Virus record (IMG/VR): IMGVR_UViG_3300042868_005676
Span: 1 to 64,000 of that record
Reading direction: 5' to 3' (one strand)
DNA: 64,000 bases
Source of the DNA: a virus
The notes beneath the pieces are model-generated. The model had not been told where the DNA came from, did no database searches, and saw only the letters and a program-made list of their open reading frames with translations. Both the position numbers and the translations under genes were made by a program. Positions 10,001 through 20,030 of the stretch are shown here, one piece after another (within the stretch, counting starts at the first letter, position 1; the number at the start of each line of letters is the position of its first letter).

Positions 10001-13000
10001 AATACCATCAAGTAAATTAATACCAGACATTTCTGCTTCTGTACGCAAATCAGATTCTCTTTTTACGGCCTTAGCACTTCTTTCGTCACTAGTTAAAGAG
10101 GTGAAATATTCGGAATACTCTTCTGTATTTAAAGCATTCTTAATTGTTTCTCTGTAATCCTTACCGAATAATTCATCTATTTCGCCTTGTTCTGCTATAT
10201 CTAAGTCTTCAAATGCTTTTAGAATTTGAGGATTAGAGTAGCCCTCCCCTAATAATTTTTCTCTTAGGATTTCTAAAGGAAGAATTGCGTTATTGGGTTC
10301 GGTGATAAAATTTCTTATATTTTCTTGAGATTGTATTTTTGCATCAGAAATCTTCTTTGCTACCTCTTTTGCATCTTCAGAAACCATATTGTTCCAGTCT
10401 TGCTGAGAAAATGTAACCTCTCCTAGTTTTCTAGCGATATCATCATATGTATAACCTGCTTTGAATAGATTGCTTAAAGCCTCGTTCTTTGTCTTATTAG
10501 CGGCAATATCTGCTTGGTATTGTGTTCCGATATTGTCAGGATTAAGTTGTGACTTACTTTGGAACTGAGGCCCATTTGCTGGCTCAATGCCCAAGGCAGA
10601 TTCTACACTATTAACAAGTTCGGGATTAGTATTTGTTTCTTTCGCATTAACATATGCTCTAGCAACTTGATTAGAAACAACTTGCTTTGGATTTTTAACA
10701 GAACCATCTTGATTAAAACCATAGGTTTCATATTCAAAAGGCTTAGTCCTAGGTAAATCTTTAGCGTTTCCTTCTTTGTTAATCTGTGCTACTTCTTGTT
10801 CAGTTAAAACTCTATTGACTTTTATTTCGCCAGATATAACCCAACTTCCAGTCATGTTAGAATTTGTCTTATAACTATAAGAACCACCAAAAGGTATTTG
10901 ATCTGTTATGTGTGCAGTTTTAGCAATTGGTTTGCCGTTTTTACCTATGTCTGCTCTTTCATTTGCAATTGTTTGCCAATTAACATCGTCAGCAACTTCT
11001 ACCTCTGCCCATACTTGGTCAGCTGCTCTTAGTGCAGGTGCTTTATCATTTGGATTTATTTTTGCTCCAATATGAGTAGCAACAGCCAATTCGCCTGAAT
11101 GCCAACCCGGTCTATAAGCCAAAGGACCAATCTTAGACTTAACCATAGTTTTTCCTTCTTTGGTTTGTGTCAATTCTCCTGCTTTAGCTTCACTCCATTG
11201 TCCAGTACTTACTGATTCATTTGCATTTACAAATAAAGGAAATAACTCCCCTGGGAATTCTTTTTTAACTTTAAATAACTTATATGCCTTTTTTGTTTTT
11301 GTAGGGGCTTTTATTTCGCCATTTATTAGTTTTTTAAGATTTTCTAATTCGTTATCTGAAAGTGATTTGTTTAAGTTGTCAGATACACTAGCAATTTCTT
11401 TTGCTGATGCTTGAGATTTGCTCTTGAAAGCAACTGCTCCATCTTCAATACCAAACTGCTCATTTGCTTTTTGAAAATCCTCAAAAGTTTTTATTTCTTT
11501 AGATGCGACTTTTTGTGATTTACTTTGAAATTCCTTTTGTCTTTCTGCAATCTTTTTAGCATCAAAATCAGTAATAGGCATTGCGCCCATAATTGCTCTT
11601 GCTGCTTGGTCTTTTTCTCTGAGACCGAAAGGTGTTTGATTTGCTGTAGCAGATACTGGTTTAACATCATAGAAAATTGATCTACCATCCAAGAAATTAT
11701 TGAAGAACTTCATTCCCACTTTCTCTGCTGTTATAACAAAAGGATAAGAAGGATTATAAAATTCGCTATCTTCACTGACCTTTTCTATTTTTATTGTTGA
11801 TGGGTCATAAGTCAAATAACCAACAAAATCTCCATAACCAGCATTTTCAAACAAAGAATCATTTGCATAATCCAAAACGGTCTTATCATAAGTATATCCT
11901 TTTCCTGTCGCTAAACTAGGTAAATTAAATTTTTCATGATTAGTTATATTAAAAATTTTACCGAAGTAATTCGCTCTAAATTCATAACTTACCTTATCTA
12001 CATTTTTATTTTTACCGAAACGATTCTTAAATTCTTCTGTAGAAACAAAAGGATTAAGATAAGCATTCATTTCTTCTAGTGATTCAAAATTCCCTTCGAG
12101 TTTTAAATAATCTCTAAGTGGAACTTTAGTCATAGAACTATCTAAAGGCCTATTTAAAATATCAATTATTTCTTTTTCCGAAACTCCACTCTTAATAGCA
12201 TTTGACAACTCATCGGTAAAATAATTTAACATTTTAACGTTACCCAAAACTCCTGTTTTTTGTTGAGCCCCAATTAACGAACCGTCCACTTTTCGCATCT
12301 TGTTCGCTAATTTTGTTGTAGAGTCTTCAAAAGTAGATGCCCAAAGAGCGGCTGTACCTTTATATAAACCCGTAGCAGGGTCAATTTCAATATTTCTATT
12401 TGCCCACTTTGTAAAACCAGGTCCGCCTCTTCCGTTCAACTCTACTCCAGTAGGAGATGTAACGGTACCAGCCAATTGTAAATCACCTAAGAATCCCATC
12501 ATTGTCTTTCCATCAATTTCTTCTGGATTAACAAAATCTGTATCTTCTAATTTGAAGTCTCTTTTGATTTGAGATTTGCTAGAAAGATTAGGTCCTCTGT
12601 TTGTTTTACTACTCTGAACATCTATTGTCTTCTCTTCATTAAATACCTCATAACCAGGTTCTATTTGTCTACCCTCAACATTTTCAGTTCTTATTGGGTT
12701 GTCTAACGATTGAGCAATTACTTCTTCGCTTTGGTTTTCTTCGGTAACGACTTGAGGTTCTACAAATGGTTCATAATTATCACCTCGTTTGCCTTCCGGT
12801 AGAATCATCCTTATACTTTCCCAACTATTATCTGCTCTTTGTTTTTTCGTTTCTTCTAAAGATAATTCTTTCCCATCTTCAACGGCCCTCATACCCAACT
12901 TGTAATTCAAAGCAACTGCTACATCATTACTCGCCATGCCCGACAACTCACCTTTAGTTTCGTTCAATGCTCTCTTTAAAAGTGCAGTTGCTATTCCTTT

Positions 13001-16000
13001 GCTTCTTTGCTCCTCATCTACCATTAAAGTTATTATGCCATATCGTGTCGATCCTTTTACTTGACCTATTTCAAGATACCCACCTTCTACATTGAAATCA
13101 ATCATATCTGAAAAAGAAGGGTTTGGATATTTACCTTTAGTAACTTTAACGTCTTCTAAAGTTATTCTGGCTTTACTTTTTACTTCTTTTTCTTTTTGGG
13201 TAGTGACTTGAGGTTCTGTTTGGGGTTTTCCTTCCTCCATTTCTTGGCTACCTGTGGCTTCTGGCTGTACAGGTACTTGACTTGTTGTTTGCTCTTGAAT
13301 GGCATTTTGTTGTCTATTAGAGTTATAAGAATCAGCCAAATTATTAAAATAGTTAATAACTTGCTGCGTATCGTTTATATCTTTGAACGGAACAATTCTT
13401 CCGTTTGTTAATTTACCTACTATATCATTAATTAATTGCGCAATTTTAGAGAGAGTAGTAGGATTTAATCTAGTACCTTCAGTTCTCATTATACCTGATA
13501 ATTGTGCTAAGTATTCTTCTGCTTTCTCTGAATTTTTATATTCTTGTACGAAATCGTTTAGTGTTTTGTTATCTGAGTCCGAAACTATATTAGCTAGTCT
13601 GTTTTTCATGTCTACAAACTTGGTAATATCTGTTCCGAAATCTGCAAGCATAACAGCATGAGATACCTCGTGAGCAACAGTAACCGCATCGGCAGTGGCA
13701 GCATTCAATTGTATTTCAACACCGTATGTTCCATCATCATTTTTAACAAAACTAAAGTTACCCTTACTGTTCTGTTTTCCGTTTACCTCAGACATTTTTT
13801 GATTGTAAGATGCTGGAGAATGTAAAACAATTTTAACGTTTCCATCTGCAAATCTACTATCTATTACACCTTGAGCAACTTCAATTTCATTTGTTAAATT
13901 ATTAAACTCGGTCTCGTTTCTTTGTGTTTCTTGTTTTACTTTTTCTACTTGTTGTTTATTGTCAATAGTAGCACCATTTAAATTTGTTGCTGACTGAGTT
14001 CCCGTAACGGTCTGAGGCCCTTTTGCTTGTTCTACTTTAGGAGTAGCCTCTATCTGTTTTACTTTTTCTGTTATCTTACTATCATTACTTTCAACTTTAA
14101 GGTCTCCAGAATTAATACTTTCAATAGTATTTTTGTCTGTTAAAATAGCATTTGCTCTTTGGTTATCAGTTACATACTTAAAACCATCTTTTGCTGTAAA
14201 TACTGTATAATCTTCTACATTTTTATTGTTAACTATATTATCCATGGTTTTACTTAATTCATCGATTCTTTTTTGATATAATTCTTTAACCGCTTCGTTT
14301 TTAGGATCAGCCATTGCGGTCTCCATATCTTTTTTCTGAAGCATTAAATCTAAGTAATAACGACTCTTATCTTCATTACCAATTATATTTCTTACCGATG
14401 GATAAGTTTTAATTAACTCGTCCATATTCTTTTTCATTGCAACAAATTCTTGCACATCAATATTACCAGTACGATATAAATATTCAGGAATAATACCTAC
14501 CGAATTTTCTCCTAATACATCAATAGCGTCTGCCATACTTTGACTTAATCCTCTTTGTCCCAATGAACTTTTTAATTTGTCTATCGCCTTGGCTGTTGAA
14601 ACCTCACCTAGACGCTCTGAGATAACCGCTGAGCCACTCATTGCCAAAACAGTTGGTAATACATCAAGAGAAATTTTTCCTCCGTTTAAAGCGGAATACT
14701 CACCTATTCCCATATTTTTACCAGTCTCTTTATTATAGAGTTTTCCTGCTAATTGGTCAGATTTGAAGTTTTGAATAATTTCCGTAGTTATCTCAGGAAG
14801 AAGTTCTGTAGCTCCTAATTCTGCAACATCGGTAGCAATTGCTTTTGTTGTAAAGCCTTTAGCGGTAGATAAGAAACCTTTCGAAAAAGGAGCAAATTGT
14901 ATCGCATATAAAGGAAACATTGCTGTTTGAACCTTTAATGTTTCTCCTGCTGCATCACGTGCCTCATCGACAGAACCTGTTTCTTTGAATTTTTGTTTGT
15001 ATGCTTCTCCTATTTGGTCAACAGTATCTTGACTCCAACCTACACTACCTGCCACCCAAGGATTTTTTGTTAGAATAGCAGTTGAAATACCCACAGAAAC
15101 ATTTGGAACCTGATCAATAATTCCTGTTATAACAGACTGTACAATGTCTAAAAAATTTCCTTTCTTTAAAGCGTCTGAAAAACTTATATCAACAGGTTTA
15201 CTTTTGGCTTCAACATAGTCTAAATATTTCAATGCTCCCGTTAAAGGATTATTTTCTGTTCCTATACTAGCATTTAATGCCTCAATAGCATTACTAAAAG
15301 TTCTTGCTGATTTAGCTTGAATTCTATCCAATAAAGTTCCGCCCATTTTTTGAAACGCACCTAAAGGATATCTTTTTAATGCCTTAGACCAAATTTGTTC
15401 TTCTTCTCTTTCATTTTCCCTTTCGCTTTGGAATTCGTTCATTGACTCCTCAAATATTTTATTGTAGTCTTTTAATTTGAGTTGTCCGTTTTCCATCTCT
15501 ATCCCATACTGCTTATTTATTTTTTCGAGATCGGCCTCTCTTTGTTTCTGAACATTTTCGACTAATTGTTGTCTCTTTTGTTTATATCCTTCAAATAGAT
15601 TAGCCTTTGCGGATTCTGTTTTTTTATTTGCTTCTGAAACAGCATTTACATATTGAGCATATTCTGCCTCATATTCTTCTTTGCTGCCGTATAATTTATT
15701 GTTTATTCTATTTTGTATATTTTTTAATAGGGGATCAATAACAGCATTGTTTTGTTCTTTTATTTTGTTGAGTTCTCCTTCAATATAATTAATATTTGTT
15801 TTGTCAAAATCAGAAACTGTTTTCTTTGAGTTATTAACAACGGATTCTACAGCAGAAATTGCCAATACCGGGGCTCTTTGAATATCTTCTAGCGTTCTAC
15901 CTTCTTTAGATAATTTTTCTTCTAGTTTTTTCTTTGCTCCTTCCATAAGGAACTTTTCTTCCAGTTTGCTTTCAACCAAACGAGTCAATCTTTGTGTAAC

Positions 16001-16876
16001 TACACCTTTTAGTTCTTTAGGGATATCTAATGCGCTATTAACATAACTTTCTATCTTCTTACCTGTATACAATGGATTTATTTCTACTATACCATTATCA
16101 TTTTTAAATAGGAAACCTTCATCGTTTGCTTCTGTAACATTTTTATCATTCCAATTACCAAATTTTAATACTTGATCTGCATCTTTTTGTAATTGTAAAT
16201 CAAGTTTTTGTTCGTCTGCTTGCACTTCCATAGCAGTTCTTTCTGGTAACTTACTATTATACGCAAACTCATCAAAAGCCTTTACTCTTTCTGACTTGCT
16301 TGGTTTAGGTCCTTCTATTACTTGCTTTTGAAAATTAAATTTCTGCTGCGCAGTTTGAGTAGGAGCTGCCTTAATAAACTTATTTGCAATCTTTAAATCC
16401 TCATTAAGTAATGGATCAGAAGCAATATTTGGATTGCTAGCACGCAATCGCTCAAGTTGTAATTGAGCATTACTTATCCCTGCTGAGTCATTCTTTTGTG
16501 CAGACTTCAGTAAAGAACGAGTCAATTCCTGGTGTGCTTGAAAGTCCCTAGACTCAATATTTTTATTGTAAGCGGATGGCTGACGTATTGGTTTTACAGG
16601 CGGTTGATTTACAACTCTAGCCTCTTTCTCCATTCCCATTGTGGGGTTTGCCACCACTTTTTGAGTCTCAACGCCAACCGATGGCGAACTCGATATAGAA
16701 ACGTCTTCTTTTTTTTTTAAGAGTGACGAAGCATTTTCGACACCAAACATTTCTGACATTGTTTTGTCGGCTTCTGGGTTTGTCTCAAGAAAATTTTTAA
16801 ATTCATCTTGGTTCTCAAAATCAAAAAGAAAATTACCTTTAAGATTATCGTAGAGTTGTTCTATATTTTCTGCCAT
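7046..16876 (-). CDS. Giant polyvalent virion protein (peptidase, GNAT and polyvalent domains)
   Basis: This 3276-residue protein is by far the largest in the window. Residues ~370-520 are charged and probably coiled coil. A zinc-metallopeptidase motif HEVSH lies near residue 1068. A GNAT acetyltransferase-like segment with RSKGIATALL lies near 1290. A region around 1900-2050 (YRPGWHSGELAVATHIG) resembles large polyvalent-protein domains of phages. Hydrophobic segments near 600 and 2830 could insert in membrane. Such proteins are thought to be packaged and ejected with the DNA to act in the host. The gene follows two other internal-protein genes and overlaps the upstream one at 16876. I see no DxDxD RNA-polymerase motif. 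The enzymatic calls rest on single motifs. Confidence 0.8.
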   Translation of the reverse strand: MAENIEQLYDNLKGNFLFDFENQDEFKNFLETNPEADKTMSEMFGVENASSLLKKKEDVSISSSPSVGVETQKVVANPTMGMEKEARVVNQPPVKPIRQPSAYNKNIESRDFQAHQELTRSLLKSAQKNDSAGISNAQLQLERLRASNPNIASDPLLNEDLKIANKFIKAAPTQTAQQKFNFQKQVIEGPKPSKSERVKAFDEFAYNSKLPERTAMEVQADEQKLDLQLQKDADQVLKFGNWNDKNVTEANDEGFLFKNDNGIVEINPLYTGKKIESYVNSALDIPKELKGVVTQRLTRLVESKLEEKFLMEGAKKKLEEKLSKEGRTLEDIQRAPVLAISAVESVVNNSKKTVSDFDKTNINYIEGELNKIKEQNNAVIDPLLKNIQNRINNKLYGSKEEYEAEYAQYVNAVSEANKKTESAKANLFEGYKQKRQQLVENVQKQREADLEKINKQYGIEMENGQLKLKDYNKIFEESMNEFQSERENEREEEQIWSKALKRYPLGAFQKMGGTLLDRIQAKSARTFSNAIEALNASIGTENNPLTGALKYLDYVEAKSKPVDISFSDALKKGNFLDIVQSVITGIIDQVPNVSVGISTAILTKNPWVAGSVGWSQDTVDQIGEAYKQKFKETGSVDEARDAAGETLKVQTAMFPLYAIQFAPFSKGFLSTAKGFTTKAIATDVAELGATELLPEITTEIIQNFKSDQLAGKLYNKETGKNMGIGEYSALNGGKISLDVLPTVLAMSGSAVISERLGEVSTAKAIDKLKSSLGQRGLSQSMADAIDVLGENSVGIIPEYLYRTGNIDVQEFVAMKKNMDELIKTYPSVRNIIGNEDKSRYYLDLMLQKKDMETAMADPKNEAVKELYQKRIDELSKTMDNIVNNKNVEDYTVFTAKDGFKYVTDNQRANAILTDKNTIESINSGDLKVESNDSKITEKVKQIEATPKVEQAKGPQTVTGTQSATNLNGATIDNKQQVEKVKQETQRNETEFNNLTNEIEVAQGVIDSRFADGNVKIVLHSPASYNQKMSEVNGKQNSKGNFSFVKNDDGTYGVEIQLNAATADAVTVAHEVSHAVMLADFGTDITKFVDMKNRLANIVSDSDNKTLNDFVQEYKNSEKAEEYLAQLSGIMRTEGTRLNPTTLSKIAQLINDIVGKLTNGRIVPFKDINDTQQVINYFNNLADSYNSNRQQNAIQEQTTSQVPVQPEATGSQEMEEGKPQTEPQVTTQKEKEVKSKARITLEDVKVTKGKYPNPSFSDMIDFNVEGGYLEIGQVKGSTRYGIITLMVDEEQRSKGIATALLKRALNETKGELSGMASNDVAVALNYKLGMRAVEDGKELSLEETKKQRADNSWESIRMILPEGKRGDNYEPFVEPQVVTEENQSEEVIAQSLDNPIRTENVEGRQIEPGYEVFNEEKTIDVQSSKTNRGPNLSSKSQIKRDFKLEDTDFVNPEEIDGKTMMGFLGDLQLAGTVTSPTGVELNGRGGPGFTKWANRNIEIDPATGLYKGTAALWASTFEDSTTKLANKMRKVDGSLIGAQQKTGVLGNVKMLNYFTDELSNAIKSGVSEKEIIDILNRPLDSSMTKVPLRDYLKLEGNFESLEEMNAYLNPFVSTEEFKNRFGKNKNVDKVSYEFRANYFGKIFNITNHEKFNLPSLATGKGYTYDKTVLDYANDSLFENAGYGDFVGYLTYDPSTIKIEKVSEDSEFYNPSYPFVITAEKVGMKFFNNFLDGRSIFYDVKPVSATANQTPFGLREKDQAARAIMGAMPITDFDAKKIAERQKEFQSKSQKVASKEIKTFEDFQKANEQFGIEDGAVAFKSKSQASAKEIASVSDNLNKSLSDNELENLKKLINGEIKAPTKTKKAYKLFKVKKEFPGELFPLFVNANESVSTGQWSEAKAGELTQTKEGKTMVKSKIGPLAYRPGWHSGELAVATHIGAKINPNDKAPALRAADQVWAEVEVADDVNWQTIANERADIGKNGKPIAKTAHITDQIPFGGSYSYKTNSNMTGSWVISGEIKVNRVLTEQEVAQINKEGNAKDLPRTKPFEYETYGFNQDGSVKNPKQVVSNQVARAYVNAKETNTNPELVNSVESALGIEPANGPQFQSKSQLNPDNIGTQYQADIAANKTKNEALSNLFKAGYTYDDIARKLGEVTFSQQDWNNMVSEDAKEVAKKISDAKIQSQENIRNFITEPNNAILPLEILREKLLGEGYSNPQILKAFEDLDIAEQGEIDELFGKDYRETIKNALNTEEYSEYFTSLTSDERSAKAVKRESDLRTEAEMSGINLLDGIVYVENVANELEAGGLLATAQMLRDKIANKEVNEDVSSAIKTLAKIQSIAGRLLYINRGLFTSPDKLSNMLSESIIKGGVALSPFQKEKVKVLIDNFNTAKQNTEKSLQTFEETFTDVDFNQYEKDKKNFENASKELIKFLDALKPKFWNDRVTSAGSRALLGFQTVFLSLYANVEQAILSDNVFFKGMQSLGDMKGIKTNTVNPQLLLNSYRFSWDKSKQEIWEMFKYGNQANSDFIEKYMDSMANINFFDDVKLSKDFVFNLLGKIGGKKITEMTDEEFADAFDQALYKTKDGKLKLVDGKTYTAARSMFWGIFGSIPEFTGRAMAFGGDKLLANATTYRAMLDYFTTQDLSKGYFGDFVSDGSQVDEKTLQKLIVLIESTLGNENFFEKEGLKRVFLADNLASQGLGSARGYLRKKIKQKAREIREGEGSQINKVMAKQAIQLADTTVWTVAPFARVPWNVVMAANQKVNPLAASYFYYNSARNYNTAKEKFDSKYGEVVQFKNKDEKMQYEKDRIQLFGLKRQMTYDQACISESAFVFALAATAYAAGALIPALLPGDDEEIALASIGFKSGSYNRTIHWEYMKALYNGKEKEFFIKRGTWIPGDNVEQFSNMGLIGYGFGSYASGARKYEKITVENRNKLTPDLIKSNLFALVTGQFLYAGVQQLPMLQGIARVGQLFSEGDEASVNQFLASTSATALSFTSPGLFSVISKANAETVQSLNQVNLRTEDLNILGDVFGEVGVRMIQKLNRNVSFIAKNQFYKAKIGPYGEDLQFRTTNAEPGTLGAYVETIFNPFASRRIGLQDSKRETQRYRFAVGISANMYQLSQAYRELTGGTIAQKPNMTIEGDLVSVLTKEIPNEFTLESNGIFLKYNLPNDMYRNELKKRGDILYNLHQDVYQKSIDNINYLQKFYKGEQNKKQAMGNIEQLFAYYKNTSDQADGSWLIDYKQSREKANLLEMKRRGVLDETQFDKLRQIYGNF

Positions 16877-18357
16877 TATTTTTTATATTCTTGTTCGAAA
16901 AGATTAGATATTTCATCTGCTGATTTACCACTTCCTATTACCGATTGAATTGCAGCATTTGCTTTATCTGTTCTTCTTTTCATTTCAGAAACGGTCTGTT
17001 TGATATTTTTAGTTTTTGTTTTGTCTTTTATAAAACCGTCATACGCAAAGTTCTCCAAAGGTAGGAAATATTGCTGACCCGGTTGTCCAAACATAACAAA
17101 AGGCATAAATCCATGTATGGTATTTTTTCCACTTGCTGTCTTCTTATTGTTTTCATTTACCATAATCAATTCACCATTAGCACTTTTACTATAAGGTAAT
17201 ACACGGATTTCAGCTACTTGATTGTCGTTTTTAACTCCCGTAGATACTTTTCTTCCTTCGGCATCAAATAAATTTTGTTGAGCAGGCACAGTAAAGTTTT
17301 CTACATTGAAACCCATATTATCCATTGAAGTATATTTAATATTAGGATTTGTAGCAGACGGAGCAATTACAGTCTTCTGTTTAGTAGACTCAAAAATATC
17401 TCTTTCGGTATCGCCTCCCATAGAAATATTAAATGTACTTGGGGCTCTTTCGATTTTACTACTTACAGTAGGATTTTTAAATTCAACAAGATAAGTCATC
17501 ATTGCATCTTTAATCTTCTTACCGCTTTCCTGATTCAACATTCCAGTAGCAGGATCTACAGTCATTGAAATATTGTTGCGCTCTGCAAACTGAAAAGTTC
17601 CTTCTGGATTATTTTTCATATAAGCCATGGTTAAATCTTCTAAAGATGCAGGTCTGCCTTCTGGATACAAACTAGGATTTTTTCCAAATGCTCTTTCAGA
17701 TGCTGCTATATCCCAAGGTCTTTGTTTTGCTGTAGTTGTTTTTACATTACCTAAAGCAGTAGGACTATTGAATTCCGCAGAAATCAATGTTGTTAATTTT
17801 TGTGCCTCAGACTCTAAGTCCTTCTCGACATCAATTTTCTTATTCCCAGTAAAGTCAAAAGTTCCGTCTCCGTGAAATTTAACATACGGATCGTCAGTTA
17901 AACCCAACTTACCTCTTCTCTGTTCTACTTCATCTAAATCTTTAGAAGAGTTCCATATTTCAAGACCTTTACGTAAATTATTAGTAAAGAATACGTTGTT
18001 CTTGTCTATCGATTGTGTCTGATTGTCTATAGCATTTGCAGTCAAATTCTTAGACTCTAAATCAATCATTTTTCTTTTAAAATCAGAAGCAATACCAGGG
18101 ATTTCATTTTGCCACGATGGCTGACTTCTATCTAAGCTAGACAATTTAGACTGAGCCTCATCGTATGCTTTTATCACCATAGGTGCAACTAAACGATTAT
18201 ATTTACCCGTAGGTAAAGTTATGTCTTTAGAAGCCTTTGCTGTTGCAGACGCTGCTGCTCTGTCCGCAGCAAGTCCTCTTTGATATTGTAATTTTCCTAC
18301 TTGTTCAGCGATTCCGCTTCGTCCTTGTAACGATATTGCTTCTCCTATTGATGGCAT
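16876..18357 (-). CDS. Probable internal virion protein
   Basis: The 493-residue protein is not recognised by a catalytic motif. The N-terminal ~130 residues are Ala/Lys/Gln-rich and helical; the remainder is mixed. It sits between a smaller internal-type protein and the giant polyvalent protein, overlapping the latter at 16876. This order resembles the ejected core proteins of short-tailed phages, so I infer packaging in the head or tail lumen. Confidence 0.65.
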   Translation of the reverse strand: MPSIGEAISLQGRSGIAEQVGKLQYQRGLAADRAAASATAKASKDITLPTGKYNRLVAPMVIKAYDEAQSKLSSLDRSQPSWQNEIPGIASDFKRKMIDLESKNLTANAIDNQTQSIDKNNVFFTNNLRKGLEIWNSSKDLDEVEQRRGKLGLTDDPYVKFHGDGTFDFTGNKKIDVEKDLESEAQKLTTLISAEFNSPTALGNVKTTTAKQRPWDIAASERAFGKNPSLYPEGRPASLEDLTMAYMKNNPEGTFQFAERNNISMTVDPATGMLNQESGKKIKDAMMTYLVEFKNPTVSSKIERAPSTFNISMGGDTERDIFESTKQKTVIAPSATNPNIKYTSMDNMGFNVENFTVPAQQNLFDAEGRKVSTGVKNDNQVAEIRVLPYSKSANGELIMVNENNKKTASGKNTIHGFMPFVMFGQPGQQYFLPLENFAYDGFIKDKTKTKNIKQTVSEMKRRTDKANAAIQSVIGSGKSADEISNLFEQEYKK

Positions 18358-18359
18358 AA

Positions 18360-20009
18360 TTATTTTCGTATATATTGAATTCCTTGATCAGTCATAACTG
18401 CTTGGTATTGTCCCATAAAACCTGGTGTTCTTGATCCTAAGAACGTATTGGCTCTATTGTAAGGAACAGTATTCATTGGTGTCATACCTCCTTGTGGATC
18501 GTAGCCTTGTGGCGCACTCATAAAACTCTGAGGCCCAACTGGTGAGAACATCGATTGTGGTGACGCAAACATATTAGGATATTGTCCATAAGGCATATTT
18601 AATGTTGGCTGTTGAGGAGCAAACATATTAGCTTGAACAGGTCCTTGTCCAGAAGGTCGGCTATTGAAAAATTGATAGCCAGGAGTTCCCATCATAGATG
18701 ATTCTTGCATAAGCATATTTCTGTAGTCTTCAGTAGATGAAGGCGGAGTTTGTACTTGTTGCTGATTAGGCTGCATAAAACCTCTTGATATTGCGCTTTT
18801 ACCGGCATTTTCTAAAACAGAAAATACACTAGTATAATTTTCTTGTTGTGGTTGTTGATATTCTTGAGGATTCATCTTTGCTATATCTGTTCCTTGTGCT
18901 ACCATATTAGATGGAGCAGCAAGATTTTGATATGGGTTCGGAGGCAATGCTGTTGCTGGTAAACCAAGACCTGCTTTTGCAGTATATTCACTTCCCATCA
19001 AATCACCGAGGTAATTTTGAGTTGGGGGGACTTGAGCAACTTGCTCTGGTGGATTAAACTGATTCATATCAACTTCTCCCATCACTTTAGCCACATCGGC
19101 ACTATCTGGACCCACTGCTCCTGGAGCAACTCTATTTTCTCTTGATACGGTAGGTATTGTAATTTTATCTGCTAAATTGGCAGGTGCTGTTATTTGTCCT
19201 ACGTCTGTAGTTGTCAATGGTTTTCTATAAGCATTTTGTGTAGCATTATCCAAAGTTGACATTGCTTCTGGAGACAAGGCAGTATTACCAAAAGAATAAG
19301 GACTAGTTGGAGTACTAATATTAGTACCAGGCGCAAAAGAAGCATTGTCAGTAGTAATTGTACCCAACGGTGCTCCGCCTAAATCAGCAGCCTTAGCAGC
19401 ACTTGTAGCAGCAGCTGCTCCTCCATTACCTCTAAACAGAGAAATATTTTTTCCTAAATTGCCCATAGCCCATCCTCCGATAGCACCTAAGACATCCATT
19501 TTACCTTGTTGGGAAGCCAAGCCATAACCTTTCTGTTGTGCTTGCAAATCAGAAATATCTTGAGATACATCTGCTCTTTGTAAACCACTCAGTTGCTGAT
19601 TAGCTCCCATTATAGTATTTAATCCTCGTTGAGATGCTTGTTCATTCATTCCTGCCATTCTTAATCCGAAATCGGCAGTTGATGCTCCAGCAACTCTTCC
19701 TATATTTTGTCTCATCTGAGCCCCAACTGGAGAAGATAAAAGACCTCTTTGCTGTGAAGCAAATTGATTTTCAGCTAAGGCCTTGCTGCCAGGTGTTAAA
19801 CCGAACTTGTAGCCTAATTGCCCGTATTGCTTATTTTCTTGTATAGGAGCAGCAGCATCCATAAAACGAGCTTGTCTTCTCTTTTCTAGGTCTGCAAGTG
19901 CAGAATCTGCTTTCAATCCTCTATATAATCCATAAGCACCTTGTGCTATAGCAGCAATCGCCAATGGAGCAATAGCGAACTGTTCTTTGAAATCTAATAA
20001 ATAGGTCAT
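18360..20009 (-). CDS. Probable internal virion / ejection protein
   Basis: The 549-residue protein has a hydrophobic N-terminal stretch (AIAPLAIAAIAQGAYGLYRG) followed by Ala/Gln-rich helices with GxxAxA patterns. Residues ~340-530 are low complexity, rich in Pro, Gln, Asn and Met. This is the composition of small ejected core proteins that line the DNA-delivery channel in podoviruses. It starts right after a TAnnTTTG box and leads the internal-protein operon. Confidence 0.65.
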   Translation of the reverse strand: MTYLLDFKEQFAIAPLAIAAIAQGAYGLYRGLKADSALADLEKRRQARFMDAAAPIQENKQYGQLGYKFGLTPGSKALAENQFASQQRGLLSSPVGAQMRQNIGRVAGASTADFGLRMAGMNEQASQRGLNTIMGANQQLSGLQRADVSQDISDLQAQQKGYGLASQQGKMDVLGAIGGWAMGNLGKNISLFRGNGGAAAATSAAKAADLGGAPLGTITTDNASFAPGTNISTPTSPYSFGNTALSPEAMSTLDNATQNAYRKPLTTTDVGQITAPANLADKITIPTVSRENRVAPGAVGPDSADVAKVMGEVDMNQFNPPEQVAQVPPTQNYLGDLMGSEYTAKAGLGLPATALPPNPYQNLAAPSNMVAQGTDIAKMNPQEYQQPQQENYTSVFSVLENAGKSAISRGFMQPNQQQVQTPPSSTEDYRNMLMQESSMMGTPGYQFFNSRPSGQGPVQANMFAPQQPTLNMPYGQYPNMFASPQSMFSPVGPQSFMSAPQGYDPQGGMTPMNTVPYNRANTFLGSRTPGFMGQYQAVMTDQGIQYIRK

Positions 20010-20014
20010 CTTTA

Positions 20015-20022
20015 CAAAGGTA
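20015..20022 (-). promoter_or_regulatory. TACCTTTG promoter box before 18360-20009
   Basis: The minus strand reads TACCTTTG-TAAAG-ATG. It matches TAnnTTTG and sits five bases before the start codon, in the 21-nt gap between the muzzle-like gene and the internal-protein gene. Confidence 0.45.
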
Positions 20023-20030
20023 AATGATTT

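Noticed and set aside
7046-16876. Giant RNA polymerase as in crAss-like or N4-like phages
   Set aside because: No DxDxD or other polymerase motif was found in the translated sequence; the visible motifs are peptidase and acetyltransferase-like.
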